Source: Bryopsis sp. KO-2023
Taxonomy: Eukaryota > Chlorophyta > Ulvophyceae > Bryopsidales > Bryopsidaceae
Assembly: GCA_030272585.1 (NCBI GenBank)
Contig: BSYQ01000007.1
Coordinates: 3,228,001 to 3,292,000, forward strand
Length of the DNA stretch: 64,000 bases
Direction: 5' to 3'
In this document: positions 57,511-64,000 of the stretch, piece by piece
Layout of the letters: every line of letters starts with the position of its first letter
Numbering within the stretch: position 1 is the first letter of the stretch
Position numbers and translations under genes: made by a program
The notes under the pieces: generated by a model
What the model saw: only the letters and a program-made list of their open reading frames with translations
The model's database searches: none
What the model was told of the DNA's origin: nothing

Positions 57511-59227
57511 TCAGTATGCGAGGCATTCCACGGTTTCACCCAGAAGGGTGTCAATATCTTGAGAGCATTGTTTGCAGCCGGGGAAGACGCCAGCACATTC
57601 AATGCACTCAAAGGGCCAGTCTGGGTCCTCTCTTTGCGTGAAAAAACCTGGCTTGCAAACACTGCACCCAATGATATCTGCACAGGATCCGACTTCACAG
57701 TTTGCATCACACTCTGTGCACCCTCTGCTTTCCACCTTGTCCATAAAAAACGACCCAGATGGACATTGCCCCTGGAAAATGGAAAGAAAGGACAGCCCAT
57801 CGTCACACATTTTCAACATCTATGCATTGTGTATCAATTCACCTGTTTTGGACACAAGGTAAAAATATCGCAACGTGCCCGTCATTAATATGTATTTTTT
57901 GTTGTAGCAGAGCAGATTCCCCTCTGACTCACATGTTTATTTCCATGTCATTCCTGGATGTCGTGGTGATGCAACCAAAACCCGAGTTTTTAACAAATAT
58001 TGATTTCAATCAAAATTCCTAGATGTCCTTGCAAACAAACATGGTGGGAAAGGATGGCCCACGATACTACTCTGAATCATGCTACTGAGCTCTGAGAACC
58101 TTGCATATTTGTCCACCAAATCAATGTAGTGTTGCCAGAAATGTTTTCCAGTAAATGTGTGAGCTCACCTCTGGAGGAGGGGGCTGAATCTGCTCACAGG
58201 TGACCTCTCCAGCATCAGTTACACTGAGGACTGTTTGGTCAGGACATACAGGGACGCAAACTCCAGCATCCCCAAGCTCGAACCCCTCAGGGCACGACTC
58301 AACTGGAGCAGGCGATGGAGTCGGGGTGGGGGTCGGAGTGGGAACAGGCGAAGGAGTTGGAGTGGGAACAGGCGAGGGAGTTGGAGTGGGAATAGGCGAG
58401 GGAGTTGGAGTGGGAACAGGGGAAGGAGTCGGAGTGGGAACAGGCGAGGGAATTGGAGCAGGGGTGGGGGTGGGAACAGGCGAAGGAGTTGGAGTAGGAA
58501 CAGGCGAGGGAATTGGAGTTGGAACAGGCGAGGGAATTGGAGTAGGGGTGGGGGTGGGAACAGGGGAAGGAGTCGGAGCAGGAACAGGCGATGGAGTCGG
58601 AGCAGGAACAGGCGAAGGAGTTGGAGCGGGAACAGGCGAGGGAGTTGGGAGTGGAGTTGGTGTTAAGCTCCGGCAAACGAGCTCTCCTCTCGCGTCAACA
58701 CTGAATTCTGTCCCATCGCCACAGACAGGACCACACACAGTCTTTCCATCGACGTCACCAATCGGAACTGTTCCTCCAGGGCAAACAGGTACACATACTT
58801 GCTCACCCTCCGCGTTTAGAGAAAGCTGGGTGCCCTCCGGACAGACGTTGATACACTGTTTTCTCGAGACATCGAAAAACTCTCCTTCTGAGCAGGCAGG
58901 CTTTGGCTGGGGCTGCAGTCCTTTCTTCACGAGTCTCAGGGGTTTGTAGTAAGTCACAGAGGATGACTTTCGAGGTCGCTCGACTCGCTTTACAACTCTT
59001 GATTTTTCACGATAATACTTCCTGGTTCGAGGACCCCTCCAACCTCCTGTCGCGGACGCCTACCGCACGAAAAGTTTCAGCGGGCATGCAAGGAAAAACG
59101 AATACAACAAAGAGAGGGAGGCCACACAGTCACGGGAGAGAGTATCCGAAAAACTGAACAAACTCAAACAACGCACCACGGATGCAAGGGCCAGCAGCAA
59201 GGAAAGCAGAGTGAGTGCCCGCGACAT
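57511..59227 (-). CDS. Secreted Cys-rich, Pro-repeat wall-type protein
   Basis: Three exons in phase: 59227-59177, 59059-58169, 57771-57511; 400 residues. Exon 1 encodes a signal peptide ([17 protein letters not shown]) with cleavage likely after the joined ASA. Then come a basic stretch; four Cys-rich modules of the form CPEGT...[10 protein letters not shown]; about 120 residues of PTPSPVP/PTPTPSP repeats; another Cys module; and a C-terminal furin/growth-factor-receptor-like Cys-rich exon ([19 protein letters not shown]). Alternating Cys modules and hydroxyproline-type repeats resemble extracellular matrix glycoproteins such as pherophorin- or extensin-like proteins. No membrane anchor seen. 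The partner and exact role are unknown. Confidence 0.8.
58315..58665 (-). repeat. Coding minisatellite (Pro-Thr-Pro-Ser repeats)
   Basis: Repeats of a 24-30-bp unit (plus strand GGAGTTGGAGTGGGAACAGG) encoding PTPSPVP in the secreted protein. The array stays in frame throughout. Confidence 0.85.
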
Positions 59228-62200
59228 GGTTCAAGCGACAGGTGGAGTAATGTTGTTGGAGCGAAGTCATGGTGCTTGGTTGGCAGAGGATATTTGAACA
59301 ACGGACCAGGTGCAAGCAATCATACTGATGCTGACGAAATCAACACCACAAAGCGCGCGGAAGGTCACGATTCGCACTGATGACAGGCTCGGTATGCGAG
59401 AAATTAAATGAAGTGCTTTGAGGAACTGGTGGGGTGGCCAGTTCGAGATATCTTTTGATTGTCAGAAACAAGTCTCCTTGGACCAGAGTCTTGCGCCTTC
59501 TCTGAGTGGGATCTTGTACCTTGCTGGATTGATGATCCTCTCACAAGATATAATTTCTGGTGTTTGGAATTGGGATGTTTGACCAGAAAGTTGCCCTCAC
59601 AGTCAGGAAAAAAAATAAAAAAGAGTATGGGAAGTAAACATCGCCACCATCTATCTAACGAAACAAATCAATACCTGCAAACATTTCAGTGTTATGAAAA
59701 TCGCCCCTAGGTTTCATGGACCCCTTTGGAACATGCACCACTCCATTTCCCTCTTTTTCTCTACTAACACCCCATCCCCCAACCCACTACCTTTCCCCAC
59801 ACAATTCATAAGCAAATGCAGAAACGACGAACCCCAGTCTCACAGTGTTGAGCAGACGCAATTCCATTCAAGCCAACCAATATCTGGTCGCTTCTGTGTG
59901 CTTCTACAGTGAAAGCACAGTGTATTTCTTACCTTCTTTTGGTCCACAAAATACAAAAACCATAGCTTTGCACATCCCAAATTGGACAGAGACAATCTGA
60001 AAACCTTTTCAACTTGAGTGAAGGAAATCGTAAACACAACAGCATTTGTTTTGTGTTTGTTTTTTTTTCCTGTTGCTCATTCTTCGTTATCTATTCTGTG
60101 TTTCACCAGCATCTAAGAAACTGCAACAGCAACATGATCCACCACTTTCTCAATATTGTCTTCAAGTTAGAAAACCACATGCTCTCATTAAACCTCCCCG
60201 AAATCCAAAAAAAAACAATCAAACAATTCGTGGAAGCGAGCAATGTCAAAAATTTACGGAACCCTCAAAAAAATGTAAAAACAAGCCATTCTGAACAAAA
60301 CAGACAACGCGCTTCCTGCACTAAAAAATCCAACAATAAACGAGGGAAGAAAATTGAGATCCGATTCAGTCGATACACTATATATTTGCTTTCGTTTTTG
60401 CTTTCCCTTGCGACCTTCGTTTTCTTCATATCTTCTCCTCATCTGTGTTTTTTTTTTTTTTTTCAATACTCTCGTGCAAACTCGCTCTGCCTGTAGTTCC
60501 CCATCCCATTCATTTTTTCTTTCCATTGGCTGCACCTCACTCCATGCTCTTGCGGTTGAGCCATTCAAAATCCTTCCCACCCACCCACCCCCCTTGTTCC
60601 TCTTTGAACCAATCATAGGCAGCATATTTTAGACCCCATCATTCCCTCCCCCTATCCAAGAGCCTTTTCTTTCAGTCTCCTTTCATTTTTTTCTACCTGT
60701 TTTGCCAGTTCCCCCCCCCCCCCCTCCCTCCAAACTTTCTTAAATAATCTGAAGATTTTAACATAGAATTGCCAATGTTATGAACAGAAAGATTTAAAAC
60801 CCCTCTTTTCTGCTATGAAGTCCCAAACCACACGAAAAAAAATCACAGAAATCACGATACCAAAGCCTCCACCGAGATGAAATCTCCCTTCAAATAGAGA
60901 GGAAATGAAATCCCTCAGAATTTCCCCCCAGACATTACTTTTGGCCCTCTGTGGGATCAATACGAATTTCTCTCTAGACACTACAGCACTCCCTCCCCTC
61001 TCGCCAAAGCAATGTGAATATCCACTCTCAGAACTTCCCCTAAATCTGAGCAGCTCAACGAGCATCAAGAAGGCAGGATTCTCCTAAGGAAACTTGGAAC
61101 GAAGCTCTCCTGTTCTTTCCACATGATTGGGGAAAAACACCAAAGCCTAAAAAAACGAGAAGTGGAGCAGAGAGAACTTAGATTTTGTCTTCCAACCTCC
61201 TAACCCCTAACTTTCGGGCAGCTTGAAACCAAAGAAGACCATCACCCAAAAACGATTCGTGTCCATACACTATATATTTGGCTGTTTTGTTTATCGTTCC
61301 CTCCACCTCAACATTTCTTCTCCTTGTCTTGTTACTCCCTAATGAAACGCAAAACAATCTCTCAACAAAGAAACACCTTGAAAAAAGACAGCTTAAAGAG
61401 TTCCCATCATTCATCTGCCACCTGCTAAAAAAAAACAGGCCAGGGCTGTAAGCACTCCATCGACTCAAGTGCAATGCTACTCTCCTCCTTTTCGAAAACT
61501 TGGTGTTCACCCAAGGTCAACAAGCAACCGTCTCCTTGCCACGCCCTCACCCCTCCTCCACCCTCCAAACAGTAAAAAGAAAACTGTTCCCTTCAACTAT
61601 CATCCCACAGCAGGCGGTGAGGACGATTATCGCTTTTTTTTTTCTCTGGCTTCCTCCACTCACCATGCGAGAACGAGTCAACCAGCTGTTGTTTTCTGCT
61701 TCTCAAAAAAAAGGAAAAATGGGGGGGGGATGAGAGTAAGGGAACTGCATGACCAAGGACAGATATGAAAAGGTTTCAAGCTGGATTCGAAGAAGGGGAG
61801 GGGGGTAGGGAAATGGCGAGAAAGGCAGTAAAAAAGGAACCAAAGCTCCGAAAAAGCCTCCACCATACACATGGAAACACAAACACGTCTTCTCACAACT
61901 TTAACCTTCCCACCCCTTCCATCATGAAAACCAAAAGAACACATAAGACAGCAGTTCTCATAAAAACACGAGCAAATCTTCAAAACAAACACTCGAAACA
62001 CCACCTTTTTCAGTTGTGAAAAATTCTATCAAAGCTTCCCTTTCCCCGTTGAGACTCTCGCTTTCTTCCCCCCCCCCCAATTCATCCCCAAAATCCCTTT
62101 TTTTTGCCATTTTCCCTTTCCAAAGTCGTAGACATACAAATACAACATTCCCTTGAATCACTCCTTACAAATATCTCCCAAACCATTGATAGGAAAAAAA

Positions 62201-64000
62201 ATTTGAAAAAAAATTGCCCAGTATTTTCATCACCAGACACATCTCTTGTGGTTTGCCTTTTTTTTGTTTGTTCGTCCTTCATCCCCCCTTAAAAAAAAAG
62301 AAATGAAAAAGGACCTTCTTTCTTTTAGAGAAACTCCCTCTTCTCTTTTACTGTTTGCCCTATTGAATCCTTGGGGGCATGAAAACCAAGATTTCACTTT
62401 GAATATATAATATTCATTTGTAAATGATAGGAAAAAAAAAAAAATCTGAACAAAATCCCCTCTTCTCTTTTACCTTTTGAAGGCACACCAGAAAACATAT
62501 TCTCTCTTTCTTGCGAATTTCCTTATTGTAAAACTTGCACAAACACCACCACCTGTTGATTCTTTTTTTTCATTTTGTCCTTTTATGGCCCACAGCTTCC
62601 CCCTTTTTTTCAACTTTGTTCAGGAAAAGGGCCAATAAAAGTGAACAGACACTGCTCCAAAAGCTTCCCTCTCTTTCATAACAACACTTTGGATATACCC
62701 CCAATTCTCCCTCCCTTGGCCCCTCATTCAAACCCCTTTCTCCCCTTTCTAACCTTTCCTATTCTCCCCCACATTTTAAGCAATTGTTTTGAAATAGAGG
62801 GGGAGGCTTCTTGAATGAACAACATCCTCCAGCAAGAGAGTCAGTGCACTAGAAATGGAAAGGAAAAGGGGGGGGGGGGGGTAAGGAGGGGACAGAAATA
62901 ACAAAAACACAACCGCCATTATAGAGGCAAGCAGTTGAAAGGAAAATAAAAATAAAAATGAACCGGCAGGACACACATACACACACACACATGCGCAGAC
63001 GTACAAACAACCAACCAAACGGGGCTGCAAGCGATGGAAGCTTCCCTCATCCAAACATAACACTCTGTTTTTGTTCATCATTTCCTTCCTCCCCTTTTCC
63101 CCCCAAAAACTCCCTCGATATTTTTTTTTTCCGCTGTTTCCTTGGGGAATCTGGCAAAGCGTAGGTGAACCTGCCTCTTTTTTTCTTTTCCCCTCCCTAC
63201 CCCCCCCCCCCCCCCTTTTGTGCTGCTGTTGTTCTTGTATACAAATACAATTCGATTTGTTTTCCTGTGCCTTTTTCTCTAAACTCTCTCTTCCCCCCCC
63301 CCCCCTTCCCTCCCCTTTCTTTTCCACCTTCCACTAGCTTGCAATCGCTGTGTTTAAGAAAAAGCCTTGGAGCCAATGTCGTATTAAAAAACCAACCTTC
63401 CCCTGTAAAGCACCTACCCCCAAAACAAATCAACATCCGATTTCAAGCCTTCAAAAGTTACATTTTTTTTTTCCAACTTTTTAATTTTTTTTTTCCTAAT
63501 CCCAACAATCCAATCCCAACGAAACTAAGGAGGCAATTCGATATTTTGTTAAATCACATCGTCAATATGGGAGAGAGTGGGAAAAGGGGAAAAGGAAAAA
63601 CATAGAGACCCTGCAGTTCTCTTTCAAGAATTGCAGCTCCACATTTCTTTTTTTTCCATTATAAAAATCCTTCTCCTTCACCCCGCTCCCAGAAAGCAAA
63701 CAAAACCTCCTCCCACTACCCAATTCTTTCTCTTTCAAACCCCCCCTCCCCCCCCCCCCCTTTTCAAAGCTCGCCAAGCAATCCCCTTCATTCCAAACAC
63801 AACCATTATTATGAATTTCGACTGTCTGCATTTGATCTTCTGCGATCCAACTCAACCCACCCCTGTCCTTCCCTTTCCTATTGCCAGGAATACCCCATTT
63901 GATACAGTCTTGATTTTTTTTTTCTTTTTTGAATCTTACCGACCCTCTGGTTTCAACATGTCTGCCCTGACAAACAAACCACACTGATCTTGGCAGGTAA
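59228..64000. other. Gene-poor, pyrimidine-rich DNA
   Basis: About 4.8 kb with many C, T and A homopolymers (C runs at 60710, 62068, 63198, 63293 and 63743; G run at 62868; repeated T8-T17) and no ORF showing domain-like composition or conserved motifs. Similar TATATTTG-containing contexts recur at 60375-60390 and 61265-61285 (CACTATATATTTG). It could be a long 3' or 5' UTR, a non-coding transcript or intron sequence of a gene beyond the window; I see no protein gene. Confidence 0.5.

Noticed and set aside
58200-58949. Long plus-strand ORF of GTGEGVG repeats
   Set aside because: It is the antisense shadow of the Pro-rich repeat in the spliced minus-strand gene, which has a signal peptide and in-phase introns.
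59700-63990. Numerous 60-180-codon ORFs
   Set aside because: They follow homopolymer tracts, have low-complexity composition and no motifs; none is supported as a gene.

Overview
The window is eukaryotic nuclear DNA, most likely from a green-lineage (streptophyte or chlorophyte-like) alga. The right-hand third carries intron-containing genes with GT/AG splice sites: an EMC2-type ER protein, a MutT/MTH1-like Nudix protein, a bacterial-type ribosomal protein L1, a bacterial-type argininosuccinate synthase with a transit-peptide-like N terminus, and a secreted Cys/Pro-rich wall-type protein. The left three quarters is a dense nest of transposable elements, including a split-direct-repeat DIRS retrotransposon of the kind known from Volvox and animals. 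Species cannot be fixed from sequence alone.

Layout. 1-12.6 kb: three DIRS/PAT-like tyrosine-recombinase retrotransposon copies (D1 remnant, D2 nearly complete at 1312-5860, D3 remnant) interleaved with 5'-truncated LINE copies that end in a hairpin plus (TTTCTG)n tail, one of them inserted into the endonuclease of a sister copy. 6.7-7.7, 13.5-14.2 and 14.4-15.5 kb: non-autonomous hAT elements with exact 8-bp target duplications, two of them with GATC-rich arms and a head-to-head pair of tRNA-like sequences. 15.7-34.9 kb: a chimeric autonomous hAT element whose transposase gene is split by a complete Ty3/gypsy chromovirus (C1, 19688-30327; identical 177-bp LTRs, TSD TGAAA, gag, pol and an extra third ORF). 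It also holds a truncated LTR element and an antisense multi-exon gene candidate.

36.0-48.9 kb: a TA-flanked mariner-like MITE holds a second chromovirus on the minus strand (C2, 36299-48739; 514-bp LTRs, TSD TTCAA). C2 in turn holds a compact single-ORF Ty3/gypsy element on the plus strand (G3, 40257-44910; identical 149-bp LTRs, TSD GTAT). Removing G3 restores the C2 pol frame exactly. 49.5-59.2 kb: five host genes in alternating orientation. 59.2-64 kb: pyrimidine-rich, gene-poor DNA.

Most striking observations: (1) C2 coding DNA is almost free of CpG (about two in roughly 6 kb, counted by eye) while its LTRs and leader are CpG-rich; (2) both chromoviruses carry canonical -1 slippery heptamers exactly in register at the gag/pol overlap; (3) C1 has a 581-aa third ORF of unknown function; (4) the G3 start codon is built across the LTR/primer-binding-site junction; (5) two insertions of only 43-46 bp, each with target duplications, consist of nothing but the LINE tail; (6) the Nudix protein keeps Nudix-box spacing but has lost key glutamates.
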